From contig NZ_NFJQ01000006.1 in assembly GCF_002159945.1 (NCBI RefSeq), positions 124,001 to 188,000 of the forward strand: a stretch of 64,000 nucleotides of DNA, given 5' to 3'. The notes below the pieces were generated by a model. That model ran no database searches. It was not told the DNA's origin and was given only the letters and a program-made list of their open reading frames with translations. This stretch comes from Cloacibacillus sp. An23 (lineage in GTDB: Bacteria > Synergistota > Synergistia > Synergistales > Synergistaceae). Position numbers and translations under genes: made by a program. Positions 1 through 8,914 of this stretch are shown in pieces (position 1 is the first letter of the stretch; each line of letters begins with the position of its first letter).

Positions 1-2
1 GC

Positions 3-488
3 TGGGGCGACGTCTGGGACGGCGTGGGCTCCGGGCGCTCGGGCGACAAGCTGCGCGAGGTGATGAAGGACAGCCGCCTCGGCTCGTTTGGCGGCGCGTC
101 GCTTGTGCTCGCCTTCGGCCTCTGGACGGCGCTGCTTTCGTCGGTAGCGCCCGGCGACAGGCTCGCCGCCTGCGTCACGGCGGCAGCGGCGGCGCGCTTC
201 GGCGAGAACGCGGCGGCCTATTTCGGGCTGTACCCGTGGGAGAGCGGTATGGCGAAGGGCTGGGTGGACGGCTTCACTCTCTACGACCTTTTCACGGCTT
301 TGGTCTCTCTCGTTGTTTTTCTGCCGTTCGCTCCGCTCCGTCTGCCGCTCTGCGCGGCGGCCGCGGGGCTCGCCGGATTCGCGGCGGCGCGGTATATGAA
401 CGAAAGGCTCGGCGGGGTCAACGGCGACGTTATGGGAGCCGTCGCCGTGGCCTCGGAAATTATTTCAATGGCGGTGTGGGCGATATGA
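3..488 (+). CDS. cobS: Adenosylcobinamide-GDP ribazoletransferase (cobalamin synthase), C-terminal part
   Basis: Open from the window edge, so the N-terminus lies upstream. The visible ~160 residues contain the family motif ending the first catalytic loop (REVMKDSRLGSFG, about 45-85 bp), several hydrophobic membrane segments, and the C-terminal GGVNGDVMGA motif typical of CobS. The enzyme joins adenosylcobinamide-GDP to alpha-ribazole in the membrane, the last assembly step of cobalamin. Its stop overlaps the next ATG (ATGA at 485-488), so the two are translationally coupled. A B12-synthesis gene beside metF and a B12-dependent metH is a sensible neighbourhood. A GTG at 24 is internal and not the true start. 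Confidence 0.9.
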   Translation, partial: WGDVWDGVGSGRSGDKLREVMKDSRLGSFGGASLVLAFGLWTALLSSVAPGDRLAACVTAAAAARFGENAAAYFGLYPWESGMAKGWVDGFTLYDLFTALVSLVVFLPFAPLRLPLCAAAAGLAGFAAARYMNERLGGVNGDVMGAVAVASEIISMAVWAI

Positions 489-1297
489 AAAGACCGAAAC
501 TTATTGCGCTTGATATGGACGGGACGATGCTGGACGGCGAGAGCCGCCTGACGCTTCGGACGAAAGCCGCTCTGCGCGCCGCGCAGAAGGCCGGGATAAA
601 GGTGGTCGTGGCGACGGGCCGGATGTACCCCTCGGCGATGATACACATAGAGGACATAGGCATAAAAGGCGCGTGCATCTTCTACAACGGCGCGCTGATA
701 CGCGACACCGGGACGGGCGAGACCATATACGAGCGCAACCTCGGCCCCGAGCTGGCCGCCGAGATAATGTCGTTCTTCCATAAAAACGGCTGGTACATAC
801 AGATGTACTCGAACGACACGCTCGTCGTCGAGGACGACGCGGACGAGCGCTGCAGATTTTACGAAAAAATCTGCGGGCAGAAGGCCGTCGCGCTCGGCGA
901 CAAATTCTGGACATGCGGGCTGGACACGGCGAAGCTTCTCGGCGTCTCCTTCGACAAGGAGATTTTCGCCGCGATGTGCGAGGCGGTGCGGCGCGAGTTC
1001 GGCGGGCGCATATATCAGGCGACGTCGTGGAACGCCTTCATCGAGATGGTACACCCGTCTGTGAACAAGGCCGCGGCGCTGCGGCGCGTCTGCGAGCTGT
1101 ACGGCATAGCGCGCGAGGACGTGATGGCGATAGGCGACGGAGGCAACGACGCCGAGATGGTGCGCTGGGCCGGCACTGGGGTCGCTATGGGCAACGCGCG
1201 CGATTCGGTGAAGGAGGCGGCGGACGTGGTCGCCCCGCCGAACACGGAGGACGGCGCCGCGCGGATAATAGAAGACCTCCTCGTCGCCGCGGAGTAG
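485..1297 (+). CDS. Cof-type HAD-superfamily hydrolase
   Basis: Protein of 270 residues beginning MKRPKLIALDMDGTMLDG, with the HAD motif I DxD nucleophile at residues ~9-13. Motif II is the Thr in VVVATGR, and motif IV is GDGGNDAEMV near residue 215, which binds Mg. The insert between motifs II and IV is the large C2 cap of Cof/YidA-type sugar-phosphate or nucleotide phosphatases. The start overlaps the cobS stop. Being coupled to cobS, it could be the missing alpha-ribazole phosphatase, but that enzyme is normally a histidine phosphatase (CobC), so this is only a possibility. Exact substrate unknown. Confidence 0.85.
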   Translation: MKRPKLIALDMDGTMLDGESRLTLRTKAALRAAQKAGIKVVVATGRMYPSAMIHIEDIGIKGACIFYNGALIRDTGTGETIYERNLGPELAAEIMSFFHKNGWYIQMYSNDTLVVEDDADERCRFYEKICGQKAVALGDKFWTCGLDTAKLLGVSFDKEIFAAMCEAVRREFGGRIYQATSWNAFIEMVHPSVNKAAALRRVCELYGIAREDVMAIGDGGNDAEMVRWAGTGVAMGNARDSVKEAADVVAPPNTEDGAARIIEDLLVAAE

Positions 1298-1311
1298 AGA
1301 GGAGAAACGCA

Positions 1312-2181
1312 TTGAAGAATTTTTTCAAGCTCGACAAGCCCACGTTTTCATTTGAGATTTTCCCGCCCAAGGGCAAGGGCGACCTTACGCAGATTTTCAA
1401 CACGGTGGACGCTCTCGCGAGCCTCGACCCGGACCTTATAAGCGTCACCTACGGCGCGGGCGGCTCGAGCCGCGAAAACACGGCGGAGATAGCCTCGCGC
1501 ATACAGCGCGACTACGCGATCCCCGCGCTTGCGCACCTTACCTGCATCGGCTCCACGCGCGGCGAGATGCGCGCCATCCTCGACACGCTGCGCGACAAGG
1601 GGATACAGAACATCCTCGCTATGCGCGGCGACATCGTAAACGAAGGGACGAAGGACTTCGCCCACGCGAGCGACCTAATCAAATTCATCAAAGAAAATTA
1701 CGGCTTCCGCATCTTCGCGGCCTGCTATCCGGAAAAGCACATCGAGGCCTACTCGATGGAAGAAGACCTGAAATACCTCAAGGCCAAGTGCGAATGCGGC
1801 GTGGACGCGCTGATAAGCCAGCTTTTCTTCGACAACGAACATTTCTACGAGTTCCGCGATAAAGCTCGCGCGATGGGGATAACCCAGCGCATCGAGGCCG
1901 GCATCATGCCGATAACGTCGCCCTCGCAGATAAACAAGATGGTGACGATGTGCGGCGCTTCCGTCCCGGCGGGCGTGCAGAAGATAATCCGCGCCTACGG
2001 ACACAACGCGATGGCGATGCGCGAGGCGGGCACAGCCTACGCAACGGCGCAGATAATAGACCTCTTGGCGAGCGGCGTGGACGGCATACATCTCTACACG
2101 ATGAACCAGCCCGAGATAGCGAAGCGCATCTGCGAGAACATCCGCGGCGTGCTCTATTCGCTGCGGGTCAAGCGCGGATAG
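1312..2181 (+). CDS. metF: 5,10-methylenetetrahydrofolate reductase
   Basis: Protein of 289 residues. The start is TTG at 1312, chosen because AGAGGAG lies 7-8 nt upstream and the protein then begins at the conserved FSFEIFPPKG strand (residues ~12-21). A TIM barrel of the MetF family follows, with SVTYGAGGS, LAHLTCIG, NILAMRGD and ISQLFFD motifs lining the FAD and folate sites. It reduces methylene-THF to methyl-THF, the methyl donor for MetH, which starts 11 bp downstream; together they form a one-carbon/methionine operon. Confidence 0.95.
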   Translation: MKNFFKLDKPTFSFEIFPPKGKGDLTQIFNTVDALASLDPDLISVTYGAGGSSRENTAEIASRIQRDYAIPALAHLTCIGSTRGEMRAILDTLRDKGIQNILAMRGDIVNEGTKDFAHASDLIKFIKENYGFRIFAACYPEKHIEAYSMEEDLKYLKAKCECGVDALISQLFFDNEHFYEFRDKARAMGITQRIEAGIMPITSPSQINKMVTMCGASVPAGVQKIIRAYGHNAMAMREAGTAYATAQIIDLLASGVDGIHLYTMNQPEIAKRICENIRGVLYSLRVKRG

Positions 2182-2192
2182 GGGGGAAGATT

Positions 2193-4562
2193 ATGATACC
2201 GCTCGACAAAATCATGCTTCTCGACGGCGCGATGGGGACTATGCTCCAGCGGCGCGGACTCGCACTCGGAGCCGTGCCGGAGGCGCTGAACTTGACAGCG
2301 CCCGAGGAGATAAAGGCGATACACAGGGAATACCTCGAGGCCGGGGCCGGAGCGATATTCTCAAACACATTCGGCGCGAACCGCTTCAAGGCCGAGAAGG
2401 CCGGGCTTCCGCTCGCGGATATAGTGCGCGCCGGCGTGGAAAACGCGCGCGCGGCCGCCTCGGAGTTCGAGAACAGATACGTGGCGCTCGACATAGGGCC
2501 CTGCGGGCGTGTGCTGAAGCCCGCCGGAGATTTCGACTTTGAAGACGCCGTCGAAGTCTTCGCCGAGGTCGTGCGCGCCGGAGAATCTTACGCGGATTTC
2601 ATACAGCTTGAAACATTCACAGACCTTTACGAGCTGAAGACCGCCGTCATAGCGGCCAAGGAAAATTCAAAGCTCCCGATAATAGCGACGATGAGCTTCG
2701 AGGAGAACGGCTCGACCTTCTTCGGAGCCTGCGTCGAATCGGCGGTCGCCACGCTCGAGGCTCTCGGCGTCGCGGCGCTCGGAGTCAACTGCTCGCTCGG
2801 GCCGAAGCAGCTCGTCCCGATAGTGGACAGGATACTCGCCTGCGCGCACGTTCCCGTCTCCGTCAAGCCGAACGCCGGCCTCCCCGTCATACGCGGCGGC
2901 GAAACGGCCTATGACGTTACGCCCGAGGAGTTCGCTGGCTATCTGCGCGGATTCGTCGAAAAGGGCGTGAGCTTCGTCGGCGGCTGCTGCGGCACCACGC
3001 CCGAGTACATCCGCCTCACTCGCGAAGCTATAGCGGGCCTTTCGCCCGTCCGCTGCGACGTGCCGCGCCGCACCGTGATATGCTCGCCGTCGCGCGTCGT
3101 CTGCTTCGACGACGGCATCACCGTCATAGGCGAACGGCTCAACCCGACAGGCAAAAAAGCGCTCCAGGCCGCGCTGCGTTCCGGAGACACAGACTACCTG
3201 CTGCGCGAGGCGCTGCGCCAGCAGGAGCAGGGCGCTCAGGCGCTCGACTTGAACACCGGCCTGCCTGACATTGACGAAGCCGCCGCGCTCGCGGACGCCG
3301 CGCAGAAAATACAGGCCGTCACGCCGCTGCCGCTGCAGCTCGACTCGTCGTCGCCCGAGGCGCTCGAACGCGCCGCGCGCGTCTACAACGGCAAGCCGCT
3401 GCTCAACTCCGTCAACGGGAAAAAAGAATCGCTCGAGGCCGTCCTGCCCATAGCTAAAAAATACGGCTGCGCCGTCCTCGGCCTCGCGCTCGACGAACGC
3501 GGCGTGCCGAAGAACGCGCAGGAACGGCTCGAAATAGCGCGCCGCATCGTACGCGCCGCCGAAGCCGCGGGAATCCCGCGCGAAGACGTGCTGATAGACT
3601 GCCTCGTCATGACCGCGAGCGCGCAGCAGGAACAGGCCGCCGAGACGCTGAAGGCGCTCACGCTCGTCAAAAAAGAGCTCGGCGTGAAAACCGTCCTTGG
3701 CGTCAGCAACGTATCCTTCGGCCTGCCGATGCGCCCCGTCGTCAACCGCACGATGCTTGCGATGGCCTTCGCCGCGGGCCTTGACGCGCCGATAATGAAC
3801 CCCGGCGACGCGGGAATGTCCGAGACCGTAGCCGCCGCGCGCGTGCTGCTGGGCGAGGACAAAGAGGCCGCCGCCTACATAGCGCGCTGCGCAGAGGCCG
3901 CGCCCGAGGCGAAGGTCGAGAAAAAAGAGGAAAAGAGCGCGGACATACGCTACGCGATAACGCACGGCCTCGAGGACGAAGCCGCGAAAGCCGCCGCCGC
4001 GCTGCTCTCATCCGGCACGCCTCCGATGCGCGTCATAGAAGAGAAGATAATCCCGGCGCTAGACGAAGTCGGCAAAGACTACGAAACCGGCGCGATATTC
4101 CTGCCGCAGCTCATAAAATCCGCCGAAGCCGCGACGTCGGCCTTCGAGGTGCTGCGCGCCGAGCTGTCAAAAGGCGGCGGCGCGCAGAAGGGCGCGAAGG
4201 TCATCCTCGCCACAGTCTACGGCGACATACACGACATCGGCAAGAACATCGTCCGCGTCATCCTCGAAAACTACAACTTCGACGTCATGGACCTCGGCCG
4301 CGACGTGCCGCCCGCGCGCGTGGCCGAAGCCGTCAAAGAAAGCGGCGCGAAAATAGTCGGCCTCTCCGCGCTGATGACCACCACAGTCGCGAGCATGAAA
4401 GAGACCGTAGAGCTGCTCCGCCGCGAATGCCCGGACGTCCGCATAATCGCGGGCGGCGCGGTGCTCTCCGAGAGCCTCGCGCAGTACGCGGGCGCGGACT
4501 TCTACGCGAAAGACGCGATGGAAACAGTGCGCATCTCCGAAAAGCTCAGCGCCGCGAACTGA
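2193..4562 (+). CDS. metH: Cobalamin-dependent methionine synthase, short form without activation domain
   Basis: Protein of 789 residues. Domains in order: homocysteine-binding domain (1 to ~300) with zinc ligands in GVNCSLGP and GGCCGTTPEY; pterin-binding TIM barrel (~320-590) with the INVIGERLNPTG-like entry (here VIGERLNPTGKK); cobalamin cap and Rossmann domains (~620-789) with the B12 lower-ligand motif DIHDIGKNIV. The usual C-terminal AdoMet-binding reactivation domain of about 330 residues is absent, as in Thermotoga-type MetH; reactivation must come from a separate protein not seen here. A good RBS (GGGGGGAAG) precedes the ATG. A GC-rich hairpin follows the gene. Confidence 0.95.
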   Translation: MIPLDKIMLLDGAMGTMLQRRGLALGAVPEALNLTAPEEIKAIHREYLEAGAGAIFSNTFGANRFKAEKAGLPLADIVRAGVENARAAASEFENRYVALDIGPCGRVLKPAGDFDFEDAVEVFAEVVRAGESYADFIQLETFTDLYELKTAVIAAKENSKLPIIATMSFEENGSTFFGACVESAVATLEALGVAALGVNCSLGPKQLVPIVDRILACAHVPVSVKPNAGLPVIRGGETAYDVTPEEFAGYLRGFVEKGVSFVGGCCGTTPEYIRLTREAIAGLSPVRCDVPRRTVICSPSRVVCFDDGITVIGERLNPTGKKALQAALRSGDTDYLLREALRQQEQGAQALDLNTGLPDIDEAAALADAAQKIQAVTPLPLQLDSSSPEALERAARVYNGKPLLNSVNGKKESLEAVLPIAKKYGCAVLGLALDERGVPKNAQERLEIARRIVRAAEAAGIPREDVLIDCLVMTASAQQEQAAETLKALTLVKKELGVKTVLGVSNVSFGLPMRPVVNRTMLAMAFAAGLDAPIMNPGDAGMSETVAAARVLLGEDKEAAAYIARCAEAAPEAKVEKKEEKSADIRYAITHGLEDEAAKAAAALLSSGTPPMRVIEEKIIPALDEVGKDYETGAIFLPQLIKSAEAATSAFEVLRAELSKGGGAQKGAKVILATVYGDIHDIGKNIVRVILENYNFDVMDLGRDVPPARVAEAVKESGAKIVGLSALMTTTVASMKETVELLRRECPDVRIIAGGAVLSESLAQYAGADFYAKDAMETVRISEKLSAAN

Positions 4563-4594
4563 CGCGCGGAAGAAACGCTAAACCATGAAAAACT

Positions 4595-4644
4595 CCGCCG
4601 CCGAACGGGAAAACGCAAAAATTCCGACGGCGGCGGAAATTTTA
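4595..4644 (+). terminator. Possible terminator after metH
   Basis: A 9-bp inverted repeat CCGCCGCCG (4595-4603) / CGGCGGCGG (4628-4636) is followed by an A/T-rich stretch. The loop is long (24 nt) and the U-run imperfect, so termination is plausible but weak. Confidence 0.4.
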
Positions 4645-4680
4645 TAAAAAGGCCGCTAAACGGCGGCGGGGAGGACGAAG

Positions 4681-5454
4681 ATGAACGTAAAAGAACTTTT
4701 CGACATAGAAGGCAAAAAGGCGATAGTCACGGGCGGCGGACGCGGCCTCTGCCGCGCGATGGCAGAGGCGCTGCACGAAGCCGGAGCGGAAGTGCTGATA
4801 ATAGGCAGGAACGAAAGCGTCCTCGCGGAAGCCGCGCGCGAAATGGGCGCGGAGGGCGCGCCCGTGCTTTACGAACCCGGCGACCTCGGCGAGCTCGACA
4901 AAATAAAGCAGCTCTACGAACGCGCGCTCGCGAAGCTCGGCGGACGGCTAGATATACTCGTCAACGGAGCGGGCGTGCAGTACCGCGCCTTCGCCGAGGA
5001 ATTCCCCTTCGACGAATGGCAGCGCGTGATAGCCGTCAACCTCAGCGCCGTATTCCGTCTCTCGCAGCTCGCGGGCCGCACGATGCTCGCGCAGGGCCGC
5101 GGAAAAATAATCAACGTCGCCTCGATGACGTCGTTCTTCGGCAGCGAGCGCATCCCGGCCTACGCCGCGAGCAAGGGCGGCGTAGCGCAGCTCACGAAGG
5201 CCCTCGCGAACGAATGGACCTCGCGCGGCGTCTGCGTCAACGCCGTCGCCCCCGGCTACATGGAGACCGCCCTCACCAAAGACATAAAAACGACCAACCC
5301 GCGCTACTACGAAGAAATAACGGGCCGCATCCCAGCCCACCGCTGGGGCCGGGCCGAAGACCTCAAAGGCGTCACGGTCTTCCTATCCAGTGCCGCCAGC
5401 GACTACATATCCGGCGCGGTGATCCCCGTGGACGGCGGGTATCTGGGGAAGTAA
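4681..5454 (+). CDS. SDR-family oxidoreductase, KduD/gluconate 5-dehydrogenase-like
   Basis: Protein of 257 residues with a classical short-chain dehydrogenase layout: nucleotide-binding TGGGRGLC at ~18-25, NNAG-type VNGAGVQ near 96, catalytic Ser in NVASMTS (~142), Y-x3-K in YAASKGG (~160-166), and the C-terminal IPVDGGYL. The ASMTSFFGSERIPAY segment resembles 2-dehydro-3-deoxy-gluconate 5-dehydrogenases, so a sugar-acid keto/hydroxyl oxidoreductase is likely. It has its own RBS (GGGGAGGACGAAG) and is separated from metH by a hairpin, so it is probably a single-gene unit. Substrate not determinable. Confidence 0.85.
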   Translation: MNVKELFDIEGKKAIVTGGGRGLCRAMAEALHEAGAEVLIIGRNESVLAEAAREMGAEGAPVLYEPGDLGELDKIKQLYERALAKLGGRLDILVNGAGVQYRAFAEEFPFDEWQRVIAVNLSAVFRLSQLAGRTMLAQGRGKIINVASMTSFFGSERIPAYAASKGGVAQLTKALANEWTSRGVCVNAVAPGYMETALTKDIKTTNPRYYEEITGRIPAHRWGRAEDLKGVTVFLSSAASDYISGAVIPVDGGYLGK

Positions 5455-5628
5455 CGGGAAAAGCCGGAATAAAATACTTATTCACAAAGTTGAATCGAAC
5501 ACATTGCGTAACATGCAAATTATATAAAAATATCCCAGTGAGTATAAATAAACCTACGCAAAACATTGTTTATTTACATTTCATTAAGGTATCCGGCGGA
5601 TGAGAACGGATTACTAACGAAAAAACAA

Positions 5629-5656
5629 AGGCGGGCATTCGCCCGCCTCTGTTTTT
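5629..5656 (+). terminator. Bidirectional intrinsic terminator
   Basis: Perfect 8-bp stem AGGCGGGC (5629-5636), ATTC loop, GCCCGCCT (5641-5648), flanked by A5 on the left and T6 on the right. It can end transcription from both the SDR gene and the leftward TRAP operon. Confidence 0.85.
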
Positions 5657-5679
5657 TCGCTTTATATAGCTTGCAGCTT

Positions 5680-5931
5680 CTATTCCTCTTCCTTCTTCTC
5701 TCCCTTTTTCTTCTCCTTCGTGTAGCTCATTATGAAGCCGGCGAAGGCGCAGATGCAGGAGACCCAGACCGAGTAGGTCTTGAGCGAACTGTTGATGGTC
5801 TTGACTAGATGCCCGTCGCCGATGATCGCGCCGAAAAGCTGCGTGTAGACGAGCACGGCGCCCATGATTAGGAAGAGCGGCAGCGTGACCTGGAATATCA
5901 CCATGCAGATGCTGTAGATGGTCTTTTTCAT
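5680..5931 (-). CDS. 83-residue two-helix membrane protein, probable small TRAP partner
   Basis: Starts ATG at 5931 with a strong RBS (AAGGAGG, ~8 nt). Two hydrophobic segments (~5-35 and ~52-70) are separated by a short polar loop, and the tail is very basic/acidic (TKEKKKGEKKEEE). It begins 14 bp after the stop of the large permease, so it is co-transcribed. Classical DctQ subunits have four helices and ~150-170 residues; this is half that size and has no recognisable DctQ sequence motif. I infer a minimal small subunit or accessory protein; this is not established. Confidence 0.75.
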   Translation of the reverse strand: MKKTIYSICMVIFQVTLPLFLIMGAVLVYTQLFGAIIGDGHLVKTINSSLKTYSVWVSCICAFAGFIMSYTKEKKKGEKKEEE

Positions 5932-5945
5932 TCTAAAATTCCTCC

Positions 5946-7331
5946 TTACGCGCCGATTATCGGGATTATGCCGAGCATTATCAGCAGGGCTATGACGATT
6001 ACCGGCAGCGCGTAATGGAACAGCAGGTTCTTGAATATGACCGCGGGGTCGTCCAGCCCCGCGATGCCGCTGGCGATGTATATCGGCGCGGCCTGCGGCG
6101 GCGTGCAGCCTTCGTTGGAAGTGAGGAAGAGGAAGGCCACGCAGCATGTTACCGGCGGCAGGCCGATAGAACGCAGCGCTGCGTAGGAAAGGGCTCCGAT
6201 CGCCGTCGTCGTCGCCGTTCCGCTGAAGGGGCCGACCATGAGCGTGACTATCAGAGCCACGACCACCATGACGAGGTACGGCGAGTAGTTTCCAAGCACC
6301 GCGAAGATTCCAGAGAATTCCTCCTGAAGCCCGAGGTCGGCCAGGACGCTGGCCGCCGCGAAGGAGAAGAAAAGCTGGCATCCGACTTCGCTGAACTTCG
6401 GCGCGGACTTCTTTATCATGTCGTTCCAGCCGCCGATGCTGTGCGGGAGATATTTCCAGCCTTCTATAATCGTGAAGGTCGTCATTAGTATCGGTATCCA
6501 CATGACGAGCGATATTGCCTTGAACGAGCCGGAGAGGTCGGCGTTGAGAGTCGTCTTTATCATTTGGCCGACGGGGCCCATAGTGAAGACGAGCGGAATG
6601 AAAATCCCGAGGAAGATGACGAAGGAGCTTGAATATTTGCGCAGCTCCTCGCCGAGCGGTCTGAGCTGATCCTTCGGGATCGGCTTCAGCCCGTCGTGCT
6701 TCGCGTAGAGATACACGACGACGAGGCGGTAGGCCAGGACTATCATGCCCGCGCCCATCAGCCCGACGTAGAGCTCGTTGCTCGTAAGCTCGACCGCTAT
6801 CGTCTCCATACCGAGCAGAAGCAGCATCGACGACGACGGCGGGAAGACTATGCCGAGCCCCGCGTTGCCGGCGACGATGGTCGTGGCGCGCTCGGTCGTC
6901 CAGCCGCTGCCCTTCATCCACGGAATAGTGATCGAGCCGACAGCCGAGGCGTTGCCCGAGCCGGAGCCCGAAACCATGCCGAAGAGGGCGCTCGCTATCG
7001 TCGAGACGTAGCCCGAGCCGCCCGCGAAGCGTCCGAGGATGCTGTTCAATATCTGTATAAGGCGGTTGATTACCCCCGTGCGCTCCATCATATAAGCCAT
7101 GAAGACGAAGGCCATCGAAGCGTAGACGACCTCCTGCTTTGCCGCGTCGAGCAGTCCGTCCTTCGCGAGAGTCCAAATCCCCTTATCGCCGAACGTCCCT
7201 CCGATAACGACGATAAGCAGGAACGTCCACAGCATGGCCTCCGCCATGCGCCGCTTCAGAACGACGCTGATGATTAGGACGGCTGCAATGTAAATTATCA
7301 AAGAATATATGCCGATACCCAGCAGATCCAT
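5946..7331 (-). CDS. TRAP transporter large permease (DctM-like)
   Basis: Integral membrane protein of 461 residues with about 12 predicted helices. DctM-family features: SALFGMVSGSGSGNASAVGSI around residues 115-135, the re-entrant helix region GLGIVFPPSSS (~155-165), and the matching second-half element VGPFSGTATTTA plus TSNEGCTPPQ near 365-410. It should transport an organic acid driven by a Na+ gradient. The ATG at 7331 has AAGGAG 8-12 nt upstream. No periplasmic DctP protein is adjacent, so the binding protein is elsewhere or lacking. The leader from the promoter at 7519-7547 is about 180 nt long. Confidence 0.85.
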   Translation of the reverse strand: MDLLGIGIYSLIIYIAAVLIISVVLKRRMAEAMLWTFLLIVVIGGTFGDKGIWTLAKDGLLDAAKQEVVYASMAFVFMAYMMERTGVINRLIQILNSILGRFAGGSGYVSTIASALFGMVSGSGSGNASAVGSITIPWMKGSGWTTERATTIVAGNAGLGIVFPPSSSMLLLLGMETIAVELTSNELYVGLMGAGMIVLAYRLVVVYLYAKHDGLKPIPKDQLRPLGEELRKYSSSFVIFLGIFIPLVFTMGPVGQMIKTTLNADLSGSFKAISLVMWIPILMTTFTIIEGWKYLPHSIGGWNDMIKKSAPKFSEVGCQLFFSFAAASVLADLGLQEEFSGIFAVLGNYSPYLVMVVVALIVTLMVGPFSGTATTTAIGALSYAALRSIGLPPVTCCVAFLFLTSNEGCTPPQAAPIYIASGIAGLDDPAVIFKNLLFHYALPVIVIALLIMLGIIPIIGA

Positions 7332-7447
7332 TTTTCATCCACTCCTTTATTGTGATGCGCGCGGCGCGTCCGCGCTGTGTTTCAAGTACGCCGTGCGGCG
7401 TAAGACACTGAACATTCTGCCGTTATGTGTTCCTCCCTTCGCGCCCC

Positions 7448-7547
7448 GATATAAAAACGAAAAGTTCACGCCCCCGTATATTTCTTTCTCGAGCGTGAAC
7501 TTTCGCTGCCAATCGTGAATTATAAGATAACCCTCTGCCGATGTCAA
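7448..7547 (-). promoter_or_regulatory. Consensus sigma-70 promoter and structured leader of the TRAP operon
   Basis: On the minus strand: TTGACA (7547-7542), 17-nt spacer, TATAAT (7524-7519), a perfect consensus match. The ~180-nt leader carries an inverted repeat, GAAAGTTCACGC ... GCGTGAACTTTTC (about 7492-7449), which could be an attenuator or operator. Nothing else was recognised in 7332-7870. Confidence 0.8.
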
Positions 7548-7873
7548 AGAAGGTTTATCAGTATAAAAAAAAATAAAACGGCCTAAAATCCGCGCGCAAA
7601 GCCGCCAAGCCGCCGAAAAAACCGTGGCGAAACACGAAGAGTACGCGAAGATGAAACGGTGCGTAAAAACACGACCGAACGGAAAATAAAAAATCACGAA
7701 AGCCGCGCACGCAGTCCCAGCGGCGCGACACGCCAGGTCGGCCGCGCGTCGCTCGGCGCGGCAAGCGCAGCTTCGACGGACAGCGCCGCTTTTGCGCGAT
7801 GATCCAGATTGTAAACATGGGCATAAAAGACGTTAGAAAACTCATTAGAAATAATGAAGCTCCCGCGGAGCAT

Positions 7874-7907
7874 AAAAAAATGCCGGAGCTTCCAAACAGC
7901 TCCGGCA
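7874..7907 (-). terminator. Original tRNA-Ala terminator, now separated from the tRNA
   Basis: Perfect 10-bp stem TGCCGGAGCT (7881-7890) / AGCTCCGGCA (7898-7907), with A7 at 7874-7880 that reads as U7 on the minus strand. It sits just left of the attL repeat. Before insertion of the element it would have followed the tRNA-Ala gene now at 14400-14475. Confidence 0.75.
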
Positions 7908-7915
7908 CTGATATT

Positions 7916-7935
7916 TTCTGGTGGAGATAAGGGGA
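7916..7935. repeat. attL direct repeat
   Basis: TTCTGGTGGAGATAAGGGGA, identical to 14397-14416. It is the reverse complement of the tRNA-Ala 3' end; the copy here is the displaced one, not part of a tRNA gene. Confidence 0.85.
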
Positions 7936-8145
7936 AGCGAAGGATTCCCCACCGAATAAGCCTTGAAATGCAGGCTAAGACTGACTTTTGCCCTCATTGT
8001 CTTTCACAGCAAGGTGCTTTGTATTTACTTTTTGTCCCTAACTATGTCTGTTGACTGTCCGGCTAAAGACAAATAAAGCATAGCTAATTGTAACACGAAT
8101 ATTTATTAGTCGAGTATGCTCTTATGTTGGGTCTTTGGTGGTCGA

Positions 8146-8170
8146 TGTAACAGAATGTGATTCTGTTACA
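8146..8170. promoter_or_regulatory. Perfect palindrome upstream of the small integrase
   Basis: TGTAACAGAAT - GTG - ATTCTGTTACA, 11-bp perfect arms. It lies ~170 bp before the small recombinase start and inside the element near attL. A regulator or recombinase arm-binding site is inferred. Confidence 0.5.
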
Positions 8171-8341
8171 TAAGCCAACGTCGGATTTATCCAGTTGTAG
8201 CCTAGCTTTATGGCACTTTTTGAAATTCAGAGATTTTTTAGGACTTGTTTTTATGTAACTTATTATGTTATTCTACGCTTGTTAGTTGCTTTAATGTGTT
8301 TCAAGAAAAGCTGCAAAGTTTTTGAAGGGGAGTTGCATATT

Positions 8342-8914
8342 ATGGAACTTGTCGAGCCGATACGCGACATACGGAAGATTGAGAAGATGAAAAAGTATCT
8401 CAAGGGAAAAAGCCTTCGGGATTACTGTCTGTTCGTTCTCGGTATCAATTCGGGGCTGCGCGTTTCCGACTTGCTGAATTTGAAGGTCGGAGATGTGGAA
8501 GATGAAAGCGGTAAGCTGAAAGACAGAATTAGGTTGACGGAACAGAAGACAGGGAAGCACAAAGATTTCCCGATAAGCGACACGGCGGCGAAAGCTCTGC
8601 GGGAATATCTGGACGGAGTAAATGACAGGACGACCGCGGATTTCCTTTTCCCTTCGCGTAGGAAGACGGGAGCAATCAGCCGTATTCAAGCGTGGCGTAT
8701 TCTAAACGACGCAGCAGAGCATTCGGGGCTTGCTAAGGACGCTATAGGAACTCACACAATGCGGAAGACTTTCGGCTACCACGCTTATAAAAAGGGAATG
8801 GACATCACGATTATTCAAAAGCTGCTGAATCATTCCAGCCCTTCGGTTACTCTGTCGTATATAGGGATTACAAAGGACGACTTAGACAATGTTTATTTGA
8901 ATCTGAATCTGTAA
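8342..8914 (+). CDS. Core-only tyrosine recombinase (190 aa)
   Basis: Start ATG at 8342, preceded by GAAGGGGAG; longer readings upstream lack an RBS. The protein is essentially only the catalytic domain: Arg I in INSGLRVSDLL (~30), the beta-hairpin Lys region (EQKTGKHKDF), H-x-x-R in HTMRKTFGYH (~140-145), the second His in LLNHSS (~165), and the nucleophile Tyr in TLSYIG (~175). The N-terminal core-binding (SAM-like) domain is missing, as in several small XerC/D-like phage-type recombinases. It may act as an excisionase-like or resolvase-like partner of the large integrase at the other end of the element. Confidence 0.85.
   Translation: MELVEPIRDIRKIEKMKKYLKGKSLRDYCLFVLGINSGLRVSDLLNLKVGDVEDESGKLKDRIRLTEQKTGKHKDFPISDTAAKALREYLDGVNDRTTADFLFPSRRKTGAISRIQAWRILNDAAEHSGLAKDAIGTHTMRKTFGYHAYKKGMDITIIQKLLNHSSPSVTLSYIGITKDDLDNVYLNLNL

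Noticed and set aside
281-1312. Long minus-strand frame opposite the HAD hydrolase
   Set aside because: Composition artefact of GC-rich coding DNA; the opposite strand has clear HAD motifs and RBS.
7347-7908. Two 116-codon minus-strand frames left of the element
   Set aside because: They overlap the consensus TRAP promoter, leader and terminator, and lack motifs and RBS.
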